Source: DTU032 sp964346175
GTDB taxonomy: Bacteria; Bacillota; Clostridia; Saccharofermentanales; DTU023
Direction of reading: 5' to 3'
DNA length: 46,107 nucleotides
NCBI GenBank assembly: GCA_964346175.1
Contig: CAYFTG010000011.1
Span: 1-46,107 of the forward strand
A model generated the notes under the pieces. The model searched no databases and was not told where the DNA came from. It worked only from the letters and a program-made list of their open reading frames with translations. Every line of letters starts with the position of its first letter. Positions within the stretch are counted from its first letter, which is position 1. The position numbers and the translations under genes are program-made. Below, in pieces: positions 32,164 to 39,950 of this stretch.

Positions 32164-32967
32164 ATGGGGAGAAGTCTGAGAGTAAGTATCCCGGGTGGGA
32201 TTTATCATGTATTTCAACGAGGCAACAACAAAGAATATATTTTCGCTGACGACGAAGATAAACTGCGTTTTATGAAACTACTCCTAGAACATCTAGACAA
32301 AGAGCAATTCTCACTTTTGGGATACGTCATCATGAGCAACCATTATCACCTGGTTGTCCAACTTGAAGAAACGCCAATGCAGGGTTTCATGCATCACATC
32401 CTTTGCAACTACGCCAGAAATTACAATAAGCGTAAAGGAAGAAGCGGCCATGTATTTGAAGGCAGATACCAGTCTCGCTATGTAAGTAACCGCAAATACC
32501 TCTTCGACTTGCTCAGATACGTGCATCAAAATCCACTGCGTGCAGGCATCTGTCGGCAAGTTAGCACTTACACTTGGAGTAGCGATCACTTTTATAGAAC
32601 ACAAAACGACAATAGCTTTGTCAACATATCAGTAGTCCTTGATTTCATTTCCGAAGACAGAGCAGAGTCTCACAATACCTACTTAGACTTAATGGAACAA
32701 ACAACAGATAAAGGCATACGTGAATTCGAAAAAATCGCAGTAATTGGCGATAAGATGAAATCACTTGATGAGCTCTTAAAGGAATGCTGCGAAGATGAAT
32801 CCTTACTTGAACAGATAAAATCATGTTCACGCTCCCCTGCTCTCACCTTGCATAAGAAAAACTTCGTCAAGACTGCCATAGAAAACGCCTACTCCATAAG
32901 AGAAATCAGCGAACACCTTGGCATCAGCCAGTCAGCCGTTTCCAAAATATTAAGAAACAATCCTTAG
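32164..32967 (+). CDS. REP-associated tyrosine transposase (RAYT, Y1 HUH family) with C-terminal HTH
   Basis: The 267-residue protein is a Y1 transposase of the RAYT group. PGGIYHVFQRGNNKEYIF opens the domain, the HUH motif is His60-Tyr61-His62 (MSNHYHLVV), the catalytic Tyr is probably Tyr83 (or Tyr87) in CNYARNYNKRKGRSGHVFEG, and LLRYVHQNPLRAGI follows. RAYTs cut and join single-stranded DNA at REP-type hairpins. Residues about 240-264 (REISEHLGISQSAVSKILRN) add a helix-turn-helix. There are no IS-type terminal repeats. Instead the gene is flanked in inverted orientation by the palindromic element (cores 32039 and 33010), which is scattered over the window. GGAGG lies six bases before ATG 32164. 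The link to the repeats is inference from position and family. Confidence 0.88.
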   Translation: MGRSLRVSIPGGIYHVFQRGNNKEYIFADDEDKLRFMKLLLEHLDKEQFSLLGYVIMSNHYHLVVQLEETPMQGFMHHILCNYARNYNKRKGRSGHVFEGRYQSRYVSNRKYLFDLLRYVHQNPLRAGICRQVSTYTWSSDHFYRTQNDNSFVNISVVLDFISEDRAESHNTYLDLMEQTTDKGIREFEKIAVIGDKMKSLDELLKECCEDESLLEQIKSCSRSPALTLHKKNFVKTAIENAYSIREISEHLGISQSAVSKILRNNP

Positions 32968-32997
32968 GGTAACAATCTGCCCATCGCTACCCTCCAC

Positions 32998-33032
32998 AAG
33001 TCAAGATTCGTGCCAGGCACAGATCTGAACTT
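32998..33032. repeat. GTGCCAGGCAC-family repeat (core 33010-33020), right flank of RAYT
   Basis: Exact core with arms AAGTCAAGATTC and AGATCTGAACTTG. It starts 31 bases after the RAYT stop and has the opposite centre base to the copy left of the gene. Confidence 0.93.
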
Positions 33033-33080
33033 GTCCTCTTCCTGATGTATACTGATATTTGATTTCCGGAAGAGGTGCAC

Positions 33081-34004
33081 ATGTACAATTTTCTCGCTTT
33101 GCTAAGTGGTATTGTCATCGCAGTCATGGTCGTATTTAACGGCGATCTGACCGCCGTCTATGGCAACTATAATGCTACTTTTATCATCCACGTGGTCGGA
33201 GTAATCTTCGCCTTCATTTTTAGCAAGCTCCGCGGCAAGAAACTCTTCCCTCGCCAAAAACTCCCTCTCTGGTTCTACTCAGCCGGCGCCTTTGGCATCT
33301 TCACCACTATCTTCAACAACTTCTCTTTCGGCAAAATAAGTCTAACCAGCATCTTGGCACTTACCCTCTTCGGCCAAACAGCGTTCTCCTTACTCATCGA
33401 CAACCTTGGCCTCTTTGGCATGCACAAGCACCCTCTAAAAAAATCCTCAATTATCGGACTCATCTTCTCGTTACTAGGAATAGTCGTTATGCTTGACGAC
33501 GTAGCCGGTGTCGATACCGCAGCAGTAATTGCGATCATATTTTCCATATCCGCAGGCCTCAACTCTGTGCTAACGCGCACCATCAATGCCAGACTATCCG
33601 AACACGTTGGAGCCATGCCCGGCTCTTTCATAAATCACCTGGTTGGCCTGCCCTTCACATTGGCCCTAGCACTGCTTATCCCTAGCAATGACATAAGCCT
33701 TCTCGCACAAACCCCATCGCCACAAGCCTGGATTTATCTCGGTGGGCTCCTGGGCGTCATAGTAATTTACGTCATGAACGTGGCCGTACCAAAAATCTCC
33801 TCCTTCCGCATGACCTTACTAGCCTTCATCGGCCAGGTATTCATCGGCATCATACTCGACCTCATAAGAGACAGCGATTACTCACCGGTAACGTTTTATG
33901 GCGGCCTAATTGTTGCAGCCGGAGTCGGCATCAACATGCTCATTGAATATATTCAAAATGTGCGGACCGGACAGCATAGAAAAAAAGAATCAAACCAGCA
34001 ATAA
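33081..34004 (+). CDS. DMT family transporter, YdcZ-type (copy 3 of 3)
   Basis: The 307-residue membrane protein is the third paralogue (MYNFLALLSGIVIAVMVVFNG, VYGNYNATFIIH, NNFSFGKISLTSILALTLFGQ). It is closer to copy 2 than to copy 1 in the first 100 residues by eye. ATG 33081 is preferred, with AAGAGG upstream; GTG 33075 in the same frame lies inside the ribosome binding site region. TATACT at 33048-33053 may be its -10. It is separated from copies 1 and 2 by the RAYT gene. The C-terminal tail is basic and short. The substrate is unknown. Confidence 0.83.
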   Translation: MYNFLALLSGIVIAVMVVFNGDLTAVYGNYNATFIIHVVGVIFAFIFSKLRGKKLFPRQKLPLWFYSAGAFGIFTTIFNNFSFGKISLTSILALTLFGQTAFSLLIDNLGLFGMHKHPLKKSSIIGLIFSLLGIVVMLDDVAGVDTAAVIAIIFSISAGLNSVLTRTINARLSEHVGAMPGSFINHLVGLPFTLALALLIPSNDISLLAQTPSPQAWIYLGGLLGVIVIYVMNVAVPKISSFRMTLLAFIGQVFIGIILDLIRDSDYSPVTFYGGLIVAAGVGINMLIEYIQNVRTGQHRKKESNQQ

Positions 34005-34285
34005 CATAAATTTTTTAAGTTAATTTCTGTACCTGGCACGAATTATGACCAAAACTTCACTTTCACATCTTGTGCCTGGCACAAAACTTGACTTGTCTGT
34101 CAAGATTCAAACCTGTCAAATCAAATTTAATAATTTTCTTCACAAGAGTTACGTGTTTACTTAAAGCAATCTGTTATCTTCTATCGGACGAGTTACTTGA
34201 AAAATCATCAGATAACACCTCTCAATAAAATGAATATGATAAAAACATAAAAAACAATTTTACTAATTGCTATGGAGGTATCTTA
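34005..34285. repeat. Intergenic region before katA with a repeat pair (variant core 34029-34039, core 34072-34082)
   Basis: One variant (GTACCTGGCAC) and one exact core 43 bases apart in the same orientation (34017-34094). The rest is A/T-rich and must hold the katA promoter, but no confident -35/-10 pair or PerR-type operator was found. GGAGG just before 34286 is the ribosome binding site. Confidence 0.88.
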
Positions 34286-36025
34286 ATGAGCAAAGACCCA
34301 CAAAGACAAGATCCGAAAATCAGTGATCCAATGAAAAAAAATAATTTGGGCGACCCGCTACCAAGTCGCAACCAGACCAAAGGTGAACATCCCGGCATAA
34401 CACGTGAAGCCGGAGCCCCCGCAATCAACAACCAAGACACCATGACCGCCGGCCCCCGTGGCCCGCAGGTAATTCAGGACGCTTGGCTCTTAGAAAAGCA
34501 CGCTCACTTTAACCGCGAAGTTATCCCCGAGCGTCGCATGCACGCCAAAGGTTCAGGCGCATTCGGTGAATTCACCGTCACACATGACATCACCAAGTAC
34601 ACCAAGGCCAAGATCTTCTCCGAAATCGGCAAAAAGACAAAACTCTTCATGCGTTTTTCTACCGTCGCCGGAGAACGAGGCGCTGCCGACGCAGAGCGTG
34701 ACATACGTGGTTTCGCTATGAAATACTACACCGAAGAAGGCAACTGGGACCTCGTTGGCAACAACACACCGGTCTTTTTCTTCCGTGACCCCAAGAAATT
34801 CATCGACCTAAACCACGCCATCAAGCGCGACCCGCGCACCAATATGCGCAGCCCGAATACCAACTGGGACTTCTGGTCATCTCTCCCCGAAGCACTCCTT
34901 CAGCTTACAATCACCATGAGTGATCGTGGTCTACCCTCATCCTACCGCTACATGCACGGATTCGGGAGCCACACTTATAGCTTGATTAATGCAGAGAACG
35001 AACGCGTCTGGGTAAAATTCCATTTCCGCAGCCACCAAGGCATCCAAAACCTGACCGATCAAGAAGCCGCCATGGGCGTGGCCAATGACCGTGAAAGCCA
35101 TCAGCGCGACCTTTATACTGCGATTGAAAAAGGCGAATACCCCAAATGGACCATGTTCATTCAAGTGATGACCGAAGAAGAGGCCAGAAACATGCCCTAC
35201 AACCCCTTCGATCTCACCAAAATGTGGTTCAAAAAGGATTTCCCCCTCATGGAAGTGGGCGAGCTAGTACTCAACCGCAACCCCGAAAACTACTTCGCAG
35301 ACGTTGAGCAATCAGCCTTTAACCCGGCCAATAATGTGCCAGGAATTGGCTTTTCACCTGACCGTATGCTGCAGACAAGACTCTTCGCATACGGCGACGC
35401 TCAGCGCTATCGCCTCGGTGTAAACCACCATCAAATCCCCGTTAACGCCCCTCTCGGTGTCAAAAACCCACACAGTTTCCACCGCGACGGACTAATGCGT
35501 GTCGACGGCAATCTGGGCAGCGAGCTCCACTACGAGCCCAATAGCTACGGCAACTGGACCGATCATCACAAAGAAGCCGAACCGATTCAAGACGGCGGCG
35601 ATATCTATCAGTTTGACTTTAGAGAAGATGACCACGATTACTACACTCAACCAGGTATGCTCTTCCGAGGCATGACCCCCGAGCAGCAGTTGGTTCTATT
35701 CGAAAATACTGCTCGCAACCTAGGCGACTCTACTTTGCAGATCAAACACCGTCATATCACTCATTGCTACATGGCCGACCCTGATTATGGAAAAGGCGTA
35801 GCCGAAGCTTTGGGTATCGACATCAACGATGTTGATCTCACCCCGATGCTCTCCGATAGCTACGAAACCTGGCTAAAAGACAAAGAGAGAAACTCGCATC
35901 TCAACACACCAACTAAACCTGCTGAACCCGAATCAGCTAAAGATTTACCTCCGGAAGGCCGCGACACTAACGTAGCCGACCCCGCCAGCCTTTACAGCTG
36001 GGAAAACGATCCACACGTACTGTAG
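34286..36025 (+). CDS. katA: Catalase (monofunctional heme catalase)
   Basis: The 579-residue protein is a typical heme catalase, splitting hydrogen peroxide into water and oxygen. The distal His is His86 (ERRMHAKGSGAFGEF), the distal Asn is at 159-160 (DLVGNNTPVFFFRDP) and the heme-ligand Tyr is Tyr369 with Arg365 (RLFAYGDAQRYRLG). Proximal features GFSPDRMLQ also match. A 45-residue N-terminal extension rich in Lys/Asp/Pro and a C-terminal extension of about 75 residues make it longer than small-subunit catalases (about 480-500) but shorter than the 750-residue class. No signal peptide, so cytoplasmic. Presence of catalase suggests oxygen exposure. Repeats flank it on both sides. Confidence 0.97.
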   Translation: MSKDPQRQDPKISDPMKKNNLGDPLPSRNQTKGEHPGITREAGAPAINNQDTMTAGPRGPQVIQDAWLLEKHAHFNREVIPERRMHAKGSGAFGEFTVTHDITKYTKAKIFSEIGKKTKLFMRFSTVAGERGAADAERDIRGFAMKYYTEEGNWDLVGNNTPVFFFRDPKKFIDLNHAIKRDPRTNMRSPNTNWDFWSSLPEALLQLTITMSDRGLPSSYRYMHGFGSHTYSLINAENERVWVKFHFRSHQGIQNLTDQEAAMGVANDRESHQRDLYTAIEKGEYPKWTMFIQVMTEEEARNMPYNPFDLTKMWFKKDFPLMEVGELVLNRNPENYFADVEQSAFNPANNVPGIGFSPDRMLQTRLFAYGDAQRYRLGVNHHQIPVNAPLGVKNPHSFHRDGLMRVDGNLGSELHYEPNSYGNWTDHHKEAEPIQDGGDIYQFDFREDDHDYYTQPGMLFRGMTPEQQLVLFENTARNLGDSTLQIKHRHITHCYMADPDYGKGVAEALGIDINDVDLTPMLSDSYETWLKDKERNSHLNTPTKPAEPESAKDLPPEGRDTNVADPASLYSWENDPHVL

Positions 36026-36028
36026 GAC

Positions 36029-36066
36029 TATTTTGTGCCTGGCACAAAATATGACTTCTTTGACAG
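36029..36066. repeat. GTGCCAGGCAC-family repeat (core 36035-36045)
   Basis: Exact core ten bases after the katA stop codon, with the tail AAAATATGACTTCTTTGACA. The TTTGACAGA ending is shared with the copies at 17472 and 20893. Confidence 0.93.
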
Positions 36067-36116
36067 AAAGAAGCCATAGCCCCCTAAGTACTACAGTTAA
36101 CATTTAGTACAAGCAC

Positions 36117-36150
36117 AGAGGCAGCGACATCTTCGCTGCCTCTTCATTTG
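36117..36150 (+). terminator. Intrinsic terminator downstream of katA
   Basis: AGAGGCAGCGA (36117-36127) and TCGCTGCCTCT (36133-36143) form a perfect 11-bp stem with a five-base loop, followed by TCATTTG, a weak T-tract. Confidence 0.75.
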
Positions 36151-36154
36151 CGCC

Positions 36155-36262
36155 AATTCACATTCTGTGCCAGGCACAAAAGTGTCGTAACTCATAAGCT
36201 CCGCCATTTATCCGCCTTACAGCCACAATTCACATTCTGTGCCAGGCACAGAAATGAACTTT
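36155..36262. repeat. GTGCCAGGCAC-family repeat pair (cores 36167-36177, 36239-36249)
   Basis: Two exact cores 72 bases apart in the same orientation, each preceded by CAATTCACATTCT. They sit exactly at the broken 5' end of the DUF4097-like gene. Confidence 0.94.
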
Positions 36263-36915
36263 CCGACCTACGTAGCCAAGTCGAAAACAACCCAAACACC
36301 CCCGCCCCCGAAGAGATCGAAGGCGACAACATCGTCAACCTCGACCTCAGACTACATCGCGGCAATCTCCGCATCGAAATGGGCGATAAATTCTCCATCC
36401 GCGACAGCCGCAACCGCCCCTTCAACACCAACGTCCGCAATCAGACTTTTTACCTAGACGTTCAGAGATGGCGCCATCACAGTAACATCATCCTAACGCT
36501 CCCCCAGAGCACCGATTTCGAAAACGTTAAGATCAGCATCGGCGGCGGCATCCTCGATCTAAGCGACCTCAGCGTAGACAAAATGGAACTCTCCGTTGGA
36601 GGCGGCTCCATCAATGCAACTGGAATAACAGCCAGAGACCTACGCCTCGAATGCGGCGCCGGCAAAATAGATTTCGACGGCAACGTGACAGAATCACTCG
36701 ACATAGATCACAGCGTCGGACAAACCATCGTCACCCTAGATGGACAGCAAAGCGATTTCAACTACGACATCGATTATGCAGTCGGCAGCGTCCATATCGG
36801 CGACAGAGAATACTCCGGAATCTCTGGCAGCGACAAGATCGACAACAAAGCCGACAAAGACATCACCATCGATTCAGCAGTCGGCAGCCTCGAGATCCAT
36901 TTCAGGGACGAGTAA
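36253..36915 (+). pseudogene. DUF4097-like (toastrack) gene lacking its 5' end
   Basis: The readable part (about 220 residues) is a beta-helical DUF4097-type domain: repeated turns ending in short motifs such as ISIGGGILDLSDLSVDKM, LSVGGGSINATGITA, LECGAGKIDFDGNV and SAVGSLEIHFRDE. Whole members usually begin with membrane segments or an HAAS-type helical domain. Here the frame runs upstream only into two palindromic repeats and the katA terminator, with no usable start codon or ribosome binding site. The gene therefore seems to have been beheaded at a repeat. A non-standard start cannot be excluded. No partner gene is adjacent. Confidence 0.6.
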
Positions 36916-37094
36916 ACCCCCGCACCCCGCGCCCCGCCCCCCCCCCCCGCCAAAGAGGTACAAAAACTCAAATAATAACACCCCCCGGCCCAAACACCAG
37001 AGATATTTTTTNNNNNNNNNNNNNNNNNNNNNNNNNATCCCGCCCCGCGCCCCGCACCCGCACCCCGCGCCCGCACCCTGCCCAAAAGTGTTAC
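36916..37094. other. C-rich low-complexity blocks around a gap, with a duplicated hairpin unit
   Basis: Runs of CCCCGC and CCCCCC flank a 25-N gap (37012-37036). A C-rich block followed by ACTCAAATAATAACA, a GGCCC and TATTTTTT (36968-37011) resembles the C-rich block plus AACTCAAGTGATAACA and TTATTTTTT to the right of the gap, so one unit of about 90 bases seems duplicated, with the left copy degenerate. No gene is supported here. Confidence 0.6.
37012..37036. other. Assembly gap (25 N) in C-rich sequence
   Basis: A 25-N run between C-rich tracts. Its size differs from the 100-N gaps, suggesting an estimated gap or a masked low-quality stretch, perhaps caused by the C-homopolymer. Confidence 0.95.
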
Positions 37095-37144
37095 AATAAC
37101 TCAAGTGATAACAGCCCCGGCCAAATCACTTGAGTTATTTTTTA
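37095..37144 (+). terminator. Strong hairpin with T-run in the mrp leader
   Basis: AATAACTCAAGTGAT (37095-37109) and ATCACTTGAGTTATT (37125-37139) form a perfect 15-bp stem with a 15-base C/G-rich loop, followed directly by TTTT. It is an intrinsic terminator 20 bases before the mrp start, so either it ends transcripts from the left or acts as an attenuator of mrp. Confidence 0.8.
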
Positions 37145-37164
37145 CAAAAAAGGAGCACACACCC

Positions 37165-37989
37165 ATGAGTCAAGATTGCGACAACAACTGCGCAGGCTGC
37201 CCCCAAGATTGCGCCGACCGCACCAGCGAACAAATAGATTTCACCGCCCACCTGCACCCACAAAGCAGCGTCAAAAAGGTCATCGCCGTCATGAGCGGCA
37301 AAGGCGGCGTCGGCAAGTCCCTCGTCACATCCCTGCTCGCCGTCGGCCTCATGAAAAAGGACCACCACGTCGCCATCCTCGACGCCGACGTCACCGGCCC
37401 CTCCATCCCCAAAAGCTTTGGCCTCACCCGCAAAGCCAGCGGCGGTAGAACCGGCATCCACCCCGTCTCAAGCAAAGGCGGCATCGACATCATGTCCCTC
37501 AACCTCCTCCTCCAAGACGACACCGACCCCGTCGTCTGGCGCGGCCCCATCATCGGCGGCACAGTCAAGCAATTCTGGACTGACGTCATCTGGGAAGACG
37601 TCGACTACATGCTAATCGACATGCCCCCCGGCACCGGCGATGTCCCCCTCACCGTCTTCCAATCCCTCCCCGTCGCAGGCGTCGTCATCGTCACCTCGCC
37701 GCAGGAACTAGTCTCCATGGTCGTCGCCAAATCAGTCAAAATGGCAGAAATGATGAACATCCCTATCCTCGGCGTCGTCGAAAACATGTCCTACTTCAAA
37801 GCCCCCGACACCGGCACCGAATACAAAATCTTCGGCGACAGCCACATCGAAGAAGCCGCCGCCGAGCACGGCCTCAAAGTAATCGCCCGCATCCCGATCG
37901 ACCCCAAACTCAGCAGCGCAGTCGACCGCGGCGAAATCGAAACCATCGATCCCACCTGGCTCGAGGAACTGCTAAAGCAAATCGAATAA
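37165..37989 (+). CDS. mrp: Mrp/NBP35 family P-loop ATPase (Fe-S carrier)
   Basis: The 274-residue protein is an Mrp/ApbC-type ATPase, which carries iron-sulfur clusters to target proteins. The deviant Walker A is GKGGVGKS (about 45-52), then DADVTGPSIPKSFG and LIDMPPGTGDVPLTV, and the family ends SSAVDRGEIE. The N terminus holds four Cys (Cys5, 9, 12, 16; C-x3-C-x2-C-x3-C), typical of the Clostridia type. The CxxC that normally follows ENMSYF is replaced by Ala-Pro-Asp-Thr, so cluster binding would rest on the N-terminal cysteines. AAAAAGGAG precedes ATG 37165. Codons end almost always in C, unlike many neighbours. A terminator-like hairpin sits in its leader. Confidence 0.92.
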   Translation: MSQDCDNNCAGCPQDCADRTSEQIDFTAHLHPQSSVKKVIAVMSGKGGVGKSLVTSLLAVGLMKKDHHVAILDADVTGPSIPKSFGLTRKASGGRTGIHPVSSKGGIDIMSLNLLLQDDTDPVVWRGPIIGGTVKQFWTDVIWEDVDYMLIDMPPGTGDVPLTVFQSLPVAGVVIVTSPQELVSMVVAKSVKMAEMMNIPILGVVENMSYFKAPDTGTEYKIFGDSHIEEAAAEHGLKVIARIPIDPKLSSAVDRGEIETIDPTWLEELLKQIE

Positions 37990-38137
37990 AGTCCAGTCGC
38001 CCAAGGTGCAGCAGAAGCTTTTTTACGCAAAAAAGGGAAGCCCCGCAACGACACGCTAGCATTAACACGCAACACCCCGCAGCCCTTCCAAGCGAAGTGC
38101 CAAACCCACCCACCCCACACACTCAAGGCGGACACCA

Positions 38138-38875
38138 ATGACAGAGCAAGATCGTAATTTAGCCACAGCAGTAGAAGAGACAACCTCTATCCACAGCCAT
38201 AGCTTCCGGAGCTCTCACAGCCACAGCGCCCGCAGCCTTAGCATCTATAGCCTAAGCATCTGGATCCTTGCGCTAATTATGGGAATCGCAATTCGTTCCG
38301 GCTGGCTACCCGCCATCGACATTCCCCTCTTGATGTGGCTCAGTGCGCAGCAGAGTAACGGTCTGCAAACCTTCATGGGCCTCCTCACTCTCAGCGGCCA
38401 CTGGCTGACTTTCCTGATCATGCTGACAATCCTTGCCGCGCCCCTCATCCACAAAAAACAATTCCGCAGCTGGCTCATACTGGTATTCAGCACCCTAAGC
38501 ACCTGGGTCTTGAACTTCCTCCTAAAAATCAGCTTCCGACGCCAACGCCCGCCCCTCGAGTTTTTCCGGATAGAACAGAGCGGTCTCTCCTACCCCAGCG
38601 GGCACGCCATGGTCTCAGTCGCCTTTTATTTACTCGCCGCCCTGATGCTAGCCAGATCTTTCCCCGAAAAAAGATGGCCCTCAATCGTCCTAGGGATCTT
38701 CAGCTTCCTGCCCGGTTTGAGCCGACTTTTCCTCGGAGTTCATTATCCCACCGACGTCATCATGGGCTGGCTACTGGGACTTAGCACCGCCTTCTTCTGG
38801 TACAAACTATGGTTAGAACTAGAGAAAGAAAAACAACTACTACAAATAGTGAAAAGATCCTTGCACGATTTTTGA
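38138..38875 (+). CDS. PAP2 family membrane phosphatase
   Basis: The 245-residue membrane protein is a type 2 phosphatidic acid phosphatase-like enzyme. The three catalytic motifs are present: KISFRRQRP (Lys130 to Arg137-Pro138), PSGH (His156) and SRLFLGVHYPTD (Arg196, His202, Asp206). About six membrane segments follow a 35-residue Ser/His-rich N terminus with HSHSFRSSHSHS. Substrates may be undecaprenyl pyrophosphate or phosphatidic acid; the sequence does not tell. The gene is 148 bases after mrp with no terminator seen, so the two could share a transcript. No strong ribosome binding site is seen (AAGGCGGAC). Confidence 0.9.
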   Translation: MTEQDRNLATAVEETTSIHSHSFRSSHSHSARSLSIYSLSIWILALIMGIAIRSGWLPAIDIPLLMWLSAQQSNGLQTFMGLLTLSGHWLTFLIMLTILAAPLIHKKQFRSWLILVFSTLSTWVLNFLLKISFRRQRPPLEFFRIEQSGLSYPSGHAMVSVAFYLLAALMLARSFPEKRWPSIVLGIFSFLPGLSRLFLGVHYPTDVIMGWLLGLSTAFFWYKLWLELEKEKQLLQIVKRSLHDF

Positions 38876-39077
38876 TCAGCGCGAACCCTACGAACGCCCC
38901 ACGCCCCGCCCCGTCCGGGGCCCCGCCCACGCCCCCACGAACGCCCTGCCACCGCGCCCGCCACCGCGAACACAGCTNNNNNNNNNNNNNNNNNNNNNNN
39001 NNNNNNNNNNNNNNNNNNNNNNNNNNNNNNNNNNNNNNNNNNNNNNNNNNNNNNNNNNNNNNNNNNNNNNNNNNNNN
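38876..39077. other. C-rich sequence and 100-N gap before the Abi_2 gene
   Basis: 38880-38977 is C-rich low complexity (for example GCCCCGCCCACGCCCCCAC), similar in style to 36916-37070. It is followed by a 100-N gap (38978-39077). The gap hides the start of the Abi_2-like gene. Nothing coding is supported in the C-rich part. Confidence 0.85.
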
Positions 39078-39809
39078 TTCCATCTGCGTGAACAACTGCT
39101 ACACATCGTCATCCACATCGAGCACCACCTCAAACTAAAACTAAAAAATCTCCTACGCAAATACAACGTCGACCCCTGCGCAATCGTCAGGCATTTCAGC
39201 AAGAGCGGCTTACTACATCGCCCCTTAGAGCATCTCCTGAGCAGATCCAGCAGTAGCGACTACTCGCGCGACATCTACGCAGAAACAGCGCCCAACGTCC
39301 CGGTCTGGGTCATGCTGGACCTACTGCAGCTGGGCGAACTAAAAACCTTCGTCGGCTTCCTCCGACACCAAGGCCGCTACCGCTTTTCAGAACACGAAAA
39401 CATCACCTTAGCCGACCTCGACTACGAGTTGAGCTCCGTCAGATCCCTGCGCAACGCCGCCGCTCACAACAGCGGCGTCCTCAACGGCCTGTTGCGAAGA
39501 GACGGAAAGCGCTTGTCCAATCGCATTTATAATGAACTTATAGATGCAAAAAAAGCCGGCTCCTTTCTCTTCGGCGAAAGCGAGCTTGAAGATTCACGTT
39601 TAAGTCGCGCCCTAAAAGACATAACCACGACCCTTTATCTACACTACGACCTGGTCACAAGCCCGGGGGTCAAGAAAAACATGGCCGAGAAACTCCATGT
39701 CCTCAAACTACGATTTGGCAAACGCATCTCTTACGATCGAGGAACAGCCGTCGGCTTTTCCTTCAGTTTCATCGAACGGGAGATCGAACTCTGGCACCCT
39801 CTTCCATAG
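39078..39809 (+). CDS. Abi_2 family (abortive infection-like) protein, 5' end in gap
   Basis: The frame is open from the gap edge to 39809 (243 codons plus stop), beginning FHLREQLLHIVIHIEHHLKL and running through VPVWVMLDLLQLGELKTFVG and SVRSLRNAAAHNSGVLNG. This matches the Abi_2 family (AbiD/AbiF type): a conserved helical N-terminal core, the VPVWVxLDLLxLGxL segment and the RN-x3-H motif (Arg-Asn...His), which suits a HEPN-like RNase. Annotating only from ATG 39312 would lose 78 residues of real protein. Such proteins protect against phage by halting infected cells in Lactococcus; the role here is inferred. The gene lies in a C-rich, gap-prone area. Confidence 0.78.
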   Translation, partial: FHLREQLLHIVIHIEHHLKLKLKNLLRKYNVDPCAIVRHFSKSGLLHRPLEHLLSRSSSSDYSRDIYAETAPNVPVWVMLDLLQLGELKTFVGFLRHQGRYRFSEHENITLADLDYELSSVRSLRNAAAHNSGVLNGLLRRDGKRLSNRIYNELIDAKKAGSFLFGESELEDSRLSRALKDITTTLYLHYDLVTSPGVKKNMAEKLHVLKLRFGKRISYDRGTAVGFSFSFIEREIELWHPLP

Positions 39810-39819
39810 AAAAACAAAA

Positions 39820-39843
39820 CCGCCAGCAGGGCCCTGCTGGCGG
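39820..39843 (+). terminator. Perfect 24-bp palindrome after the Abi_2 gene
   Basis: CCGCCAGCAGGG and CCCTGCTGGCGG are exact reverse complements, giving a strong GC hairpin 11 bases after the stop codon, but without a T-run. It probably ends or protects the Abi_2 transcript. Confidence 0.6.
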
Positions 39844-39870
39844 ATAACTCAGAGATTCTATCTTTGAACA

Positions 39871-39950
39871 AGTCCCGTTGCCGTTACCGCTCAGGCGTTT
39901 CGAGCGTCGGCGTTTCGAGCGACGGCATTAGCGGGACTGGGTTTTTTACT
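39871..39950 (+). terminator. Imperfect terminator hairpin overlapping the nitroreductase end
   Basis: AGTCCCG-TTGCCGT and ACGGCATTAG-CGGGACT can pair, followed by GGGTTTTTTACTT. Inside, GGCGTTTCGAGCG occurs twice in tandem. It would end plus-strand transcripts and overlaps the last codons of the minus-strand nitroreductase gene. Confidence 0.55.

Noticed and set aside
32164..32967. Classic IS200/IS605 element
   Set aside because: There is no TnpB gene and no IS-type left and right end; the flanks are the scattered palindrome, which suits a RAYT.
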